From JBCDCB01 sp039182735 (GTDB taxonomy: Bacteria > Planctomycetota > Phycisphaerae > Phycisphaerales > UBA1924): DNA of 51,662 nt. The notes under the pieces were generated by a model that saw nothing but the letters and a program-made list of their open reading frames with translations, had not been told where the DNA came from and searched no databases. Positions 33,965 to 41,869 of the stretch are shown here, piece after piece. The number at the start of each line of letters is the position of its first letter. Within the stretch, counting starts at the first letter, position 1. Location of the stretch: the NCBI GenBank assembly GCA_039182735.1, contig JBCDCB010000020.1, positions 1 through 51,662 of the forward strand, in the 5' to 3' direction. A program made the position numbers and the translations under genes.

Positions 33965-34025
33965 GACTCAACGCCCCTGCCTGTCGGCGGGGCACAAAGT
34001 CAGTCACCGGGCCAAGTTCTGAGTC
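33965..34025 (-). ncRNA. Candidate structured leader of the dcd-nrdJ transcript
   Basis: On the minus strand GACTCA (34025-34020) pairs with TGAGTC (33970-33965), enclosing a GCCCC/GGGGC hairpin (33993-33989 with 33977-33973). It starts close to the predicted transcription start. This may be a cis-regulatory RNA for dNTP synthesis genes; the fold is drawn by eye. Confidence 0.3.
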
Positions 34026-34044
34026 CCGTTCGACTGACAATCTC

Positions 34045-34072
34045 ATCCTACCGCAAGGTCTTGTAGTCGCAA
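34045..34072 (-). promoter_or_regulatory. Putative promoter of dcd-nrdJ operon
   Basis: On the minus strand TTGCGA (34072-34067) and TAGGAT (34050-34045) are 16 bases apart, each with four of six consensus matches, about 250 bases before dcd. Confidence 0.35.
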
Positions 34073-34088
34073 GACCAATGGATACAAA
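34061..34088 (+). promoter_or_regulatory. Putative promoter of uvrD/pcrA
   Basis: TTGTAG (34061-34066) and TACAAA (34083-34088) are 16 bases apart and overlap the opposite-strand promoter, so the two transcripts may compete. Matches are only moderate. Confidence 0.3.
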
Positions 34089-34280
34089 ATGATGTGTGAA
34101 CAGCGCAAACCTCTCGGTTCTAGCGCAAGTACCGTTGTATCACAGACTTGCGCGATGTGCACACCACGAGATACGGTGTGGAGAAGCTGTCTGTTCCTGT
34201 CTCGACCCCAAGATATCGTGTTTGTTGGGGCCCCACTCCGGTGGGGTGCCTCCGAGCCGACGGGAGAGGGGATACGCTCC

Positions 34281-36653
34281 ATGATCGTGAACGCGAACGA
34301 GCCAACGGCGAGGACCGATAACCCGGCGCACGCGCTGCTCGATGGGCTCACGGATCCCCAGCGCGAGGCGGTCGTGACGACCGAGGGCCCCCTGCTCGTG
34401 CTCGCCGCCGCGGGGTCCGGCAAGACCCGCGTCATCACCCGTCGCATCGCGTACCTGCTCTCGCTCGGTGTGCCCGCGTGGCAGGTGCTGGCGCTGACGT
34501 TCACGAACAAAGCGGCGGGCGAGATGCGTGAACGCGTCGGCGAACTGCTCGAAGCGCATCCGCAGCGGGAGAGCATTTCGCGCGGCTTGACGGTCTCGAC
34601 GTTCCACGCGTTGTGCGCGCGGTTGCTTCGCCGGTACGCACCGCTGATGGAGGGGCGTGCGAACTGGCGCATCAAGCACGACTACACGATCTACGACACG
34701 AACGATCAGCAGGCGTTGATGAAGACGACGCTCAACGCGCTGCAACTCTCGACGACCAACTGGCCGCCGCGCACGGTGCTCGGCGCGATCAGCAATGCGA
34801 AGAACGAGCTCAAGGACGCGGCCGCGTTCGCGGCGGAAGCGGACGACTTCTACTCGCGGCAGATCGCGAAGATCTACACGTCGTACGACGACGCCATGCG
34901 ACAGGCGAACGCCGTGGACTTCGACGACCTCATGGTGCTGACGGTTCGATTGCTGCGCGAGTGCGATGAAGCGCGTGACGAGGTGCAGGCGCGCTGGCGC
35001 TACCTGATGATCGACGAATACCAGGACACGAACCACGCGCAGTTCGTGCTGAGCACGCTGCTGGTCGGCAATGACCCCGGTTCACCGCCCAACTTGTGCG
35101 TGGTGGGCGATCCGGACCAGTCGATCTACGGCTGGCGCGGGGCGGATATCGCGAACATCCTCGAGTTCGAGCAGGCGTATTCGGGGGCCGGCCTCATCAC
35201 GCTCGGGCAGAACTTCCGCTCAACGGCGCCGATCCTCGCGATCGCGGACCATCTGATCCGCAACAACCAGCAGCGCAAGCACAAGGACCTCTTCACGACG
35301 CGCGACGGGGGGGAGCAGCCGGAGGCGGTGCTCTGCCGAGACGAGCGGCACGAGGCGGGTCTCGTGATCGATTGGCTCAAGGCCCGAGTCGAGGAAGAGG
35401 AGTCGCTGACGTGGAAAGACGCGGCGATTTTCTACCGCAACAACGCGCTCTCGCGTGTGCTCGAGGATGAGCTGCGCCGAGAAGGCGTGCCGTACGTCAT
35501 CGCGCGCGGTACGGCGTTCTATCAGCGCGAAGAGGTGCGCGACGCGATCGCGTATCTCAAGCTCGTTGCGAACCAAGCAGATGAAGTCTCGCTGCTGCGC
35601 ATCATCAACAAGCCGGCGCGAAAGATTGGCAAGGCCACGATCGAGACGCTCGCCGAGACGTCCAAGATCCGCGGTGTGCCGATGTTCGAGGTGCTGCGCA
35701 TCGTGGACACGCTCGACCTGACGCCGCAGGCACAGCGCGCGGTGCAGCGCTTCACCGAAACGGTGGACGGCTGGACGGGGCACGGCACGTTCTTCGGCGA
35801 GGGAGTCGCGGGCTCGCTGGCGGACCTTGTCAGCCGGGTGCTCAAACAGAGCGGGCTCGAAGATCACTACAAGAAGCTCGCCGCCAAGAGCGAGGAGAGC
35901 GCCGACAAGCTCTCGAACCTGCAGGAAATCGTGTCGTCGGCGGCGGAGTTCGAGGAGACGTACGAGCCGGCGGACGACCCGGCACTCGCACCGGACGAGG
36001 ACGACGTGCCCCCCCTGCTGTCGATCATGCGCGCGTATCTCGAGACGGTCTCACTCGTCGCCGACGCGGACAGCATCGACCCGGCGAGCGGCGCGATCAC
36101 GCTCATGACGCTGCACGCGGCGAAGGGGCTCGAGTTCCCAGCGGTCGCGATCGTGGGCATGGAGGAAGGGTTGCTGCCCTCATCGCGAGCGCTCGAGAGC
36201 GAGTCGGGGCTCGAAGAAGAGCGCCGACTCGCGTTCGTCGGCATCACGCGCGCCATGCGCCGCCTGCTGATGACCTCGGCGAAGTACCGCACGCAGCGCG
36301 GACTGCGCGAGCGGATGATCCCGTCGCGATTCCTCGACGAACTCCCGAGCGAGCACGTGCGCGTGAGTGATCAGAGCGAGGAATCGTGGGACGAAGGCTG
36401 GGACGACGCGCCGGCACCGTGGGACGAGCCGACCGAGGCGTCGATCGAGAGTGCCAGGCGGCGTCGCGCATCGAGGTCGAGCGGGTCGTGGCCGGGCATC
36501 GAACCCGGTGCGCGCGTGCGTCACCCGCGTTTCGGGCTCGGGACGATCGCGCAGGTCATGTCGAAGGGCATGAACGCCCGCGCCGTCGTCGAGTTCAAGG
36601 ACGCCGGCCGCAAGACGCTGGTGCTGCAGTACGCGAATCTCGAAGTGCTGTGA
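34281..36653 (+). CDS. UvrD/PcrA-type superfamily 1 DNA helicase
   Basis: A 790-residue 3'-5' helicase for excision repair and replication-fork upkeep. Motifs in order: Q motif LTDPQREAV (residue 27), Walker A AAAGSGKTRVITRR, Ia ALTFTNKAAGEMRER, II MIDEYQDTN, III VVGDPDQSIYGWRGAD, IV around ITLGQNFRST, V ITLMTLHAAKGLEFPAVAIVGMEEG, VI EERRLAFVGITRAMRRLLMT. The C-terminal tail ends in a Tudor-like unit (GARVRHPRFGLGTIAQV), as in PcrA, which contacts RNA polymerase. ATG 34281 follows GAGGGG; upstream in-frame sequence reads through the promoter region and is left out. Confidence 0.94.
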   Translation: MIVNANEPTARTDNPAHALLDGLTDPQREAVVTTEGPLLVLAAAGSGKTRVITRRIAYLLSLGVPAWQVLALTFTNKAAGEMRERVGELLEAHPQRESISRGLTVSTFHALCARLLRRYAPLMEGRANWRIKHDYTIYDTNDQQALMKTTLNALQLSTTNWPPRTVLGAISNAKNELKDAAAFAAEADDFYSRQIAKIYTSYDDAMRQANAVDFDDLMVLTVRLLRECDEARDEVQARWRYLMIDEYQDTNHAQFVLSTLLVGNDPGSPPNLCVVGDPDQSIYGWRGADIANILEFEQAYSGAGLITLGQNFRSTAPILAIADHLIRNNQQRKHKDLFTTRDGGEQPEAVLCRDERHEAGLVIDWLKARVEEEESLTWKDAAIFYRNNALSRVLEDELRREGVPYVIARGTAFYQREEVRDAIAYLKLVANQADEVSLLRIINKPARKIGKATIETLAETSKIRGVPMFEVLRIVDTLDLTPQAQRAVQRFTETVDGWTGHGTFFGEGVAGSLADLVSRVLKQSGLEDHYKKLAAKSEESADKLSNLQEIVSSAAEFEETYEPADDPALAPDEDDVPPLLSIMRAYLETVSLVADADSIDPASGAITLMTLHAAKGLEFPAVAIVGMEEGLLPSSRALESESGLEEERRLAFVGITRAMRRLLMTSAKYRTQRGLRERMIPSRFLDELPSEHVRVSDQSEESWDEGWDDAPAPWDEPTEASIESARRRRASRSSGSWPGIEPGARVRHPRFGLGTIAQVMSKGMNARAVVEFKDAGRKTLVLQYANLEVL

Positions 36654-36662
36654 GCGGAGCGC

Positions 36663-37163
36663 TCAGGCGGGCTCATCGGGGTTGCCCCCCGCGAGAAACC
36701 CGGCCCGCTCGAAGATCGCCGACCACGGCGGAGAGACACTCGCGGCGAGGTCGAGCATGATCGGCGCGAGTTCCGACGGGTCGCGCGACGTCATCCATCG
36801 ACCGTTGTGCGAGGCTTCGATCGAGAGGGCGAGGAAGTACTCGATCAACCCCCGAAGCAGTTCGGGCTCGGATCGGTCTCGCGCCACGGCGCGTTTGCCC
36901 GATCGTTTCATCTCTTCGAGCGATGTCGGCGCGGGCCTGAGCTCGTCGCCCTCGCGCTCGATCCCGAAGTTGCGGATCGCGCTGGAGGCGATGCCATCGA
37001 ACCACGCGGCTCCGTCTTCCATCGCGAGCCGGTCGAGCAAGCGGTGATAGGTCTTGCGCGTGCCGATCATGCCGAGTCGGAGGAGGTTGGTCAGCCGTTC
37101 GGGCGCGACGGGCCCGCCGGGCAGGACGCTGTCCTGGAGGAAGTCTTCCTGAAAGGTCATCAT
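36663..37163 (-). CDS. Hypothetical protein downstream of sigma-like gene
   Basis: A 166-residue soluble protein. ATG 37163 is preceded by TTGGAG at seven bases and lies just after the sigma-like gene (four bases between), so the two are co-transcribed. The sequence is mostly helical (LTNLLRLGMIGTRKTYHRLLDRL, LEEMKRSGKRAVARD, LLRGLIEYFLALSIEAS) and ends in a Pro/Gly-rich tail. No family is recognised. Its position suggests a modulator of the upstream protein; an anti-sigma role is possible but there is no membrane segment or zinc motif to support it. Confidence 0.65.
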   Translation of the reverse strand: MMTFQEDFLQDSVLPGGPVAPERLTNLLRLGMIGTRKTYHRLLDRLAMEDGAAWFDGIASSAIRNFGIEREGDELRPAPTSLEEMKRSGKRAVARDRSEPELLRGLIEYFLALSIEASHNGRWMTSRDPSELAPIMLDLAASVSPPWSAIFERAGFLAGGNPDEPA

Positions 37164-37167
37164 CGGA

Positions 37168-37839
37168 TCACTCCAAGAGTCCCGCGATTTCGTGGTCGAT
37201 GTCTTCGCTGGTGGCGCCCGGCCACGCCGTGAGCTCTCGCAAGACCTCACGAAACGTGCGCGTCGCGGTGCGCGCCATCACGGCGGCGCGCGCCGCGGTG
37301 ACGTTCTCGCGCGCCGCGATCACGTCGTAGGGCTCACCACCGACGTGGTGCGAGAGGAAAACCGCCCAGTGCCGACCGAGCCCCTTTGATCGACACCGCT
37401 CGGCGGCGGTGTTCAAAGCCTCCTGCACGATGACCTGCTTGCACGCGGCGTCGTACGCCGCCTCCGCGTTGTGGTCGTTGTGCGCGTGAACCTCCGGCGT
37501 CAGCTCCGCGTGAGAGGCCCGGCCGCGCCGGCGGATCTCTTCCATCATGAAGTGGCGGAAGCCGGTGAGCAGCCACACCCGGAGCGGACGCCCGCTCTCG
37601 AGCCAGCGCGCGAGGTAGCCATCCCGGGCAAGGCGGTCCGCGAAAAACCCGTTGATGAGTTCTTCGGGCTCGGCGACGCGCCTGAACGAACTCCCGAGGA
37701 TGTACACGCGGAGCGGGTGCGCATACGCCGACATGACATGCCGGTTGGCCTGGGTGATCCCATCGTCCCCGCCCGAGATGCGTTCCCGGAGCCAGGTGAC
37801 TTGGGTGCGTGGAAAGACGTCTTGAGTTTGCCCGGTCAT
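37168..37839 (-). CDS. Sigma-70-family-like protein, planctomycete type
   Basis: A 223-residue protein that resembles the extracytoplasmic-function sigma factors expanded in planctomycetes. Residues 25-110 look like region 2: ANRHVMSAYAHPLRVYILG, EELINGFFADRLARDGYLARWL, then RVWLLTGFRHFMMEEIRRRGR, where the 'FF-x-D/x-RL' helix stands for the core-binding part. Residues 160-210 (WAVFLSHHVGGEPYDVIAARENVTAARAAV...TFREVL) could be region 4 with a helix-turn-helix. The canonical motifs are weak, so the call is moderate. It is divergent from the FHA-GAF-phosphatase gene with 189 bases between. Confidence 0.5.
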   Translation of the reverse strand: MTGQTQDVFPRTQVTWLRERISGGDDGITQANRHVMSAYAHPLRVYILGSSFRRVAEPEELINGFFADRLARDGYLARWLESGRPLRVWLLTGFRHFMMEEIRRRGRASHAELTPEVHAHNDHNAEAAYDAACKQVIVQEALNTAAERCRSKGLGRHWAVFLSHHVGGEPYDVIAARENVTAARAAVMARTATRTFREVLRELTAWPGATSEDIDHEIAGLLE

Positions 37840-38028
37840 GACAGAATACCTGCACCACCCCGAACGGGACTGTACCCGGGCGGGGCCTCACGCGGCGTCA
37901 GAGTTTCGGAGCGGATGCTGCACCGCCCGTCTGGCACAACGAGACCCGCGCGCCCCGCCCAGGCGCGCACGATCTGAGAAAGAGTGCATTCCTGCACGAA
38001 ACGCTACGCTCCGTGGCGAGGTGCCCAG

Positions 38029-39684
38029 ATGTCCGCGTCACCCGATTCCAAACAAGACCAGAACGGCACCATCCGGTTCGAGGTGCTCTCCGCGCCGGCG
38101 GGATCGCTGTCGTCTCTGCTCATCGATCTTGCGATCGGCGAGCGACCGCTTGTGCTCGGGCGGGGCTCGAGCGCCGACCTCGTGCTCCCGGACCCGTCGG
38201 TTTCGCGCCGCCACGTCGAACTCCGTGCCGACGCGGGCTCGTGGACGGTGACCGATCTGGGCAGCCGACACGGAACGATGGTGAACGGCGTTCCGCTCGC
38301 GCCCGCTGAACCGACGCCGCTCAACGAAGGCGATCAGCTGCGGATCGGCCCGTTCGCGCTGCGCGCACGCCGCCCGGGGTCCGGCACGGTCGGGGCCACG
38401 ACGATCGAGGACATCGGCGTATCGATGTCGTCGGCCGAGGCCATCCCGCAGACCGAGCTGACCGGGCTCGCGCAGCAGCGTCTCGACGTGTTGCTCGCCG
38501 CCGCGGAGGAGTTCGGCAAAGCCGACGGCACGGAAGACCTGTGGGCGCGTCTGCTCGATGCGACGCGGCGCGCGACGGGTTGCGATCGTGCGCACGTGCT
38601 GCGATCTTCACCGGGAAGCCGCGACGTGGAAGTCGTGGCGCCGCAGCCCGCGGACCCGCGTGAGTCGCCGCGTGTGAGTCGCTCGCTCGTCTCGATGGCC
38701 GCGCGCGGATGGATGGCGCAGCTCACGGGCGAGCAGCAGGTCGCGCACCACGCGCAATCGGTGATCGACCTCGGGATCCAGTCGGCGCTGTGCGCGCCGA
38801 TCTTTCTCGGGGATTCGGTGGAGGCGTTGCTCTACGTCGATGCGCGCGCGGGCGAGCGCTCGATCGAGAAGGACGCCGCGACGTTCTGCAAGTCGCTGGC
38901 GTCACTCGCCGGGCTCGCGCTGGCGGACATCAAGCGTCTCGAACTGGAGCGAGAGCGTGCGCAGCTGCGTCGCGATCTTGATGTGGCGCGTGAGGCGCAG
39001 CGACGCATCATGCCACCGGAACGCGGGACGATCGGGTCGGTCCGCTACGCCGTTATCGCACGCCCCGGGCGTGTCGTGGCGGGTGACCTCTTCGATGTGG
39101 TCGAGCTGGACAACGGGCGCACGTCGGTCTTTCTCGGCGACGTGTCGGGCAAGGGCGTCGGCGCCGCAATGACGATGGCGATGGTGCAGACGCACATCCG
39201 TGTCGCGCTGCGCCAGCACGTTTCGCTCGCGCGGGTCGTCGATGACGTGAACCGGTCGCTCCACGCGCGTTCCTCGGCGGGCACGTTCGTCACCCTGTGG
39301 ATCGGGCTGATCGACCCGGCGACCCGCTCGATGGAGTACGTCGATGCCGGCCACGGCTACTGGTGCTCGCTCGCGCAGAGCGACGTGCGCCACCTCAGTG
39401 CGGACAGCGACGGCATGCCCATCGGGATCCAGCCCGACACCACGTACGAGGCGAATCACATTTCGTTTGACGAGGGCGAGCGCGTCCTCGTGTTCAGCGA
39501 CGGCGTCGCCGAACAGCGTGGCCCCGACGGTCCGATGTTCGGAACACGCACGCTCGGCGAACTCATGCGGGGCAGCGATGGTCCCGACACCGACGTCGAA
39601 CGACTGCTCGCGGGTGTGGCATCGCACGCGGGACGTGATACCTTCGACGACGATCTGACCGTGGCGTCGTTCGAACTCATCTGA
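38029..39684 (+). CDS. FHA-GAF-SpoIIE-type serine phosphatase
   Basis: A 551-residue cytoplasmic signalling protein with three domains. FHA at about 20-110: VLGRGSSADLVLPDPSVSRRHVEL with the phospho-threonine-binding Arg/Ser and GSRHGTMVNG. GAF-like at about 150-305: ERLDVLLAAAEEFGKADGTEDLW to ADIKRLELERE. SpoIIE/PP2C at about 330-550: VARPGRVVAGDLFDVVELDNG, FLGDVSGKGVGAAMTMAM, SMEYVDAGHGYW and VFSDGVAEQRG with the metal-binding aspartates. ATG 38029 has GAGGTG seven bases upstream. Such proteins dephosphorylate anti-anti-sigma factors in partner-switching cascades; no STAS or anti-sigma kinase gene is in view. Confidence 0.9.
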   Translation: MSASPDSKQDQNGTIRFEVLSAPAGSLSSLLIDLAIGERPLVLGRGSSADLVLPDPSVSRRHVELRADAGSWTVTDLGSRHGTMVNGVPLAPAEPTPLNEGDQLRIGPFALRARRPGSGTVGATTIEDIGVSMSSAEAIPQTELTGLAQQRLDVLLAAAEEFGKADGTEDLWARLLDATRRATGCDRAHVLRSSPGSRDVEVVAPQPADPRESPRVSRSLVSMAARGWMAQLTGEQQVAHHAQSVIDLGIQSALCAPIFLGDSVEALLYVDARAGERSIEKDAATFCKSLASLAGLALADIKRLELERERAQLRRDLDVAREAQRRIMPPERGTIGSVRYAVIARPGRVVAGDLFDVVELDNGRTSVFLGDVSGKGVGAAMTMAMVQTHIRVALRQHVSLARVVDDVNRSLHARSSAGTFVTLWIGLIDPATRSMEYVDAGHGYWCSLAQSDVRHLSADSDGMPIGIQPDTTYEANHISFDEGERVLVFSDGVAEQRGPDGPMFGTRTLGELMRGSDGPDTDVERLLAGVASHAGRDTFDDDLTVASFELI

Positions 39685-39710
39685 ACCGGCTGAAGCCCGG
39701 GAGCACTCGA

Positions 39711-39935
39711 GTGAACCAAGAGACCATCACAGCGCTGCTGATCGCGGTCGGCGTGTACATGCTGCTCGGATTGCTCGTCGGCGTGCCGTTCGCATTCTTC
39801 GGTGCCCATCGCATCGACGAGCACGCGCGTAGCACGCGCCTGCCGTTCCGTCTGATGATCATCCCGGGGAGCGCGGCGTTGTGGCCGATCGTGCTCGCGC
39901 TTTGGCTGCGCGCCCGCAGGGGGAACGCCGCATGA
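39711..39935 (+). CDS. Small two-segment membrane protein of redox cluster
   Basis: A 74-residue protein with two hydrophobic segments (ALLIAVGVYMLLGLLVGVPFAFF and LPFRLMIIPGSAALWPIVLALWL) and a positively charged C-terminus. GTG 39711 has GGGAG upstream. It overlaps the next small gene by four bases (ATGA) and begins a run of four coupled genes ending at 41867. Function unknown; probably a subunit or assembly helper of the ferric-reductase/Rieske protein. Confidence 0.75.
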   Translation: MNQETITALLIAVGVYMLLGLLVGVPFAFFGAHRIDEHARSTRLPFRLMIIPGSAALWPIVLALWLRARRGNAA

Positions 39936-40090
39936 CACCGACGCAGCGTAAGGCTCACGTGATCGCGTGGATCGTCATCGGTCCTGTCTGTCTGATGATC
40001 CTCGTCGTGGCGATCGTCAGCGCGGCGTTCAACCGGGCCGCGCTCGCGCCGGGATCGTTGGACCGCGCTCCGCAGAGGAGCGTGCCGTGA
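39932..40090 (+). CDS. Very small single-pass membrane protein
   Basis: A 52-residue protein with one membrane segment (VIAWIVIGPVCLMILVVAIVSAAF) and a short basic tail. ATG 39932 overlaps the previous stop (ATGA) and its own stop overlaps the next GTG start (GTGA), which supports real translation despite the small size. Probably a small subunit of the neighbouring redox membrane complex; no family recognised. Confidence 0.7.
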   Translation: MTPTQRKAHVIAWIVIGPVCLMILVVAIVSAAFNRAALAPGSLDRAPQRSVP

Positions 40091-41127
40091 GTCTCACGTA
40101 CCGCGCCGTCAACTGGAATCCGCACAAGAAGCGGTACGACCTCATCCTCACGATCGGCGTGCTGGCGTACATCGTCGGCTTCGTGGTGCTGGGCACCGCG
40201 CTCGCGCCGCCCGACCGCGCCGTGTCGCCGCCCATCCTCATCATGCGTGCCGCGGGAACCTGCGCGATCGTGCTGCTGCACGTCATTCTGCTGATCGGCC
40301 CACTCGCGCGCCTCGATACGCGCTTCGCCCCGCTGCTCTACAACCGCCGCCATCTCGGCGTCACGTTCTTCCTCGTCTGCTTCGTGCACGCGTTCGTGGC
40401 GATCGGGTTCTATGGCGCCTTCGGACCGCGGAACCCCGTGCTCGCGGTCGTCGGTGGGTACGACGGCGCGTTCGAGTTGCTCGGGTTCGCGGCGCTCGCG
40501 ATCTTCTTTCTCATGGCGGCGACAAGCCACGACTTCTGGCTCGCCAACCTCTCGCCACGCTGGTGGAAAGCGTTGCACATGCTCGTGTACGTCGCGTACG
40601 CGCTCGTCATCGCGCACGTCGCGCTCGGCGCCTTGCAGTCCGAAACGCATCCGATCTTCGCGGCGCTCCTGGGTTTCGGGATCGTGTTGGTCACGCTCGC
40701 GCACCTCGCGGCGGGCTTGTCGTCGTGGGGACGCGATGCCGCCAATGCACGCACACCGCTGGAATCCGGCTGGATCGATGCCGGCTCTGCGATAGATATC
40801 CAAGACACGCGGGCCGTCACGGTGCGCCTGCCCAGCGGCAAGGGCGTCGCGATCTACCGCGACGGTGACTCGATCTGCGCGATCTCCAGCGTGTGCGCAC
40901 ACCAGGGCGGCCCGCTCGGGGAAGGCAAGATCATCGACGGCTGCGTGACGTGCCCGTGGCACGGCTACCAGTACCGCGCCGACAACGGCCAGAGCCCGCC
41001 GCCGTACGAAGAGAAGCTCGCGACGTACAACCTGCGCATCGAAGGCGAGCGCATCATGCTCGACCCGACTCCCAACGAGCCCGGCACGCCGACGACACCG
41101 GTGACGATGACGGGAGGTGGCGCGTGA
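40087..41127 (+). CDS. Ferric-reductase-like membrane domain fused to Rieske [2Fe-2S] domain
   Basis: A 346-residue protein. Residues 1-215 have six hydrophobic segments with paired histidines suited to bind two b-type hemes (His65, His101, His164, His177), as in ferric-reductase-like transmembrane domains. Residues 235-325 form a Rieske domain: Cys270-x-His272 in CAHQGGPLGEG and Cys289-x2-His292 in CPWHGYQY, the full ligand set. It lacks the NAD/FAD domain of true ferric reductases, so electrons would pass between hemes and the Fe-S cluster and another partner. GTG 40087 overlaps the previous stop; the next gene starts inside its stop (GTGA). Confidence 0.88.
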   Translation: MSLTYRAVNWNPHKKRYDLILTIGVLAYIVGFVVLGTALAPPDRAVSPPILIMRAAGTCAIVLLHVILLIGPLARLDTRFAPLLYNRRHLGVTFFLVCFVHAFVAIGFYGAFGPRNPVLAVVGGYDGAFELLGFAALAIFFLMAATSHDFWLANLSPRWWKALHMLVYVAYALVIAHVALGALQSETHPIFAALLGFGIVLVTLAHLAAGLSSWGRDAANARTPLESGWIDAGSAIDIQDTRAVTVRLPSGKGVAIYRDGDSICAISSVCAHQGGPLGEGKIIDGCVTCPWHGYQYRADNGQSPPPYEEKLATYNLRIEGERIMLDPTPNEPGTPTTPVTMTGGGA

Positions 41128-41867
41128 ACGATCGCGACGACTTCTATGTCGGATACCTGCCAATGCCCGCGTCGCACCGCCGATTGGCGCACGTGGTTGT
41201 GCCGCTCATCATGTGGCTGCTCGTTGCGGTGATGGGCGTCTGCGTGCTCTTCCAGCGCGACCCGGGCCCCGCGGTCTGGGACCTCAGCGCTGAGCAAACG
41301 TGGGAAGGCACGCTGTACGCGGAGCCGTACCCCATGCTCGTCTCGACGAGCGAACGCGGCGTGCGCGTGCAGCTGATCACCGGCGAACTCAAGAACAGTG
41401 TGCACGATCGGATCCGTCCGCTCGATGGTCAGCGCGCTCGGCTCGCGGGGTTCCCGCTCGAACGCGACGGACGCAGCATGATCCAGCTCTCGCCGGCTGA
41501 GGACGCGATCGGATCGCTCGCCGGTGCGGTCGATTCGAAACCGGACCTCCGGCCACTTGCGGACGTCGAGCTCGTCGGCGAGATCGTCGATGGCAAGTGC
41601 TTCTATGGTGCGATGAAGCCGGGCAACGGGCGCGCGCACAAGGCGTGTGCGATCCTGTGCATCGACGCCGGGCTCCCGGCGATGTTCGTCTCGACCGACA
41701 CCGCGGGGAAGGCGACGTTCTGGCTGCTGACGTTCGACGGTCGGGCCGAGTTCCCGACCGGGCTCCGCGAGCTCGTTGCCGAGCCCGTGCGCGTGCGCGG
41801 GCGCGCTTCGATGCTGGGCGACCTGCATGTGCTGGACGTTTCGCTGGGCGGCGTGCGCGCGCTCTGA
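41124..41867 (+). CDS. Single-pass membrane protein with conserved Cys-His-Cys-Cys motif
   Basis: A 247-residue protein with a short cytoplasmic head, one membrane segment (VVVPLIMWLLVAVMGVCVLF, about 24-43) and a large exported part. In it lies GKCFYGAMKPGNGRAHKAC...C: Cys159, His172, Cys175 and Cys179, a spacing that looks like a metal or heme ligand set. Before and after are beta strands of possible OB-like folds. GTG 41124, with GGAGGTGG close by, overlaps the Rieske gene. It is probably the exported partner of the heme/Rieske protein. Family not recognised with certainty. Confidence 0.78.
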   Translation: MNDRDDFYVGYLPMPASHRRLAHVVVPLIMWLLVAVMGVCVLFQRDPGPAVWDLSAEQTWEGTLYAEPYPMLVSTSERGVRVQLITGELKNSVHDRIRPLDGQRARLAGFPLERDGRSMIQLSPAEDAIGSLAGAVDSKPDLRPLADVELVGEIVDGKCFYGAMKPGNGRAHKACAILCIDAGLPAMFVSTDTAGKATFWLLTFDGRAEFPTGLRELVAEPVRVRGRASMLGDLHVLDVSLGGVRAL

Positions 41868-41869
41868 CG

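Larger units (their letters stand above)
33797..34280. other. 484-base divergent regulatory region between dcd and uvrD
   Basis: No gene seen. From left to right it holds the dcd leader (about 240 bases) with a folded element at 33965-34025, two overlapping tentative promoters back to back at 34045-34088, and a uvrD leader of about 190 bases with a hairpin CCCCAC/GTGGGG at 34231-34246. The stretch 34030-34130 is AT-richer than its surroundings, as expected for promoters in such a GC-rich genome. No cobalamin box was found. Confidence 0.5.

Noticed and set aside
33797..34080. Cobalamin riboswitch controlling dcd-nrdJ
   Set aside because: The leader has some stems but no B12-box or GCCACTG-like core on the minus strand.
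37920..37945. Sigma-54 promoter suggested by TGGCAC before the phosphatase gene
   Set aside because: The TGGCAC box at about 37931 is not followed by a TTGC-type -12 element at the needed distance.
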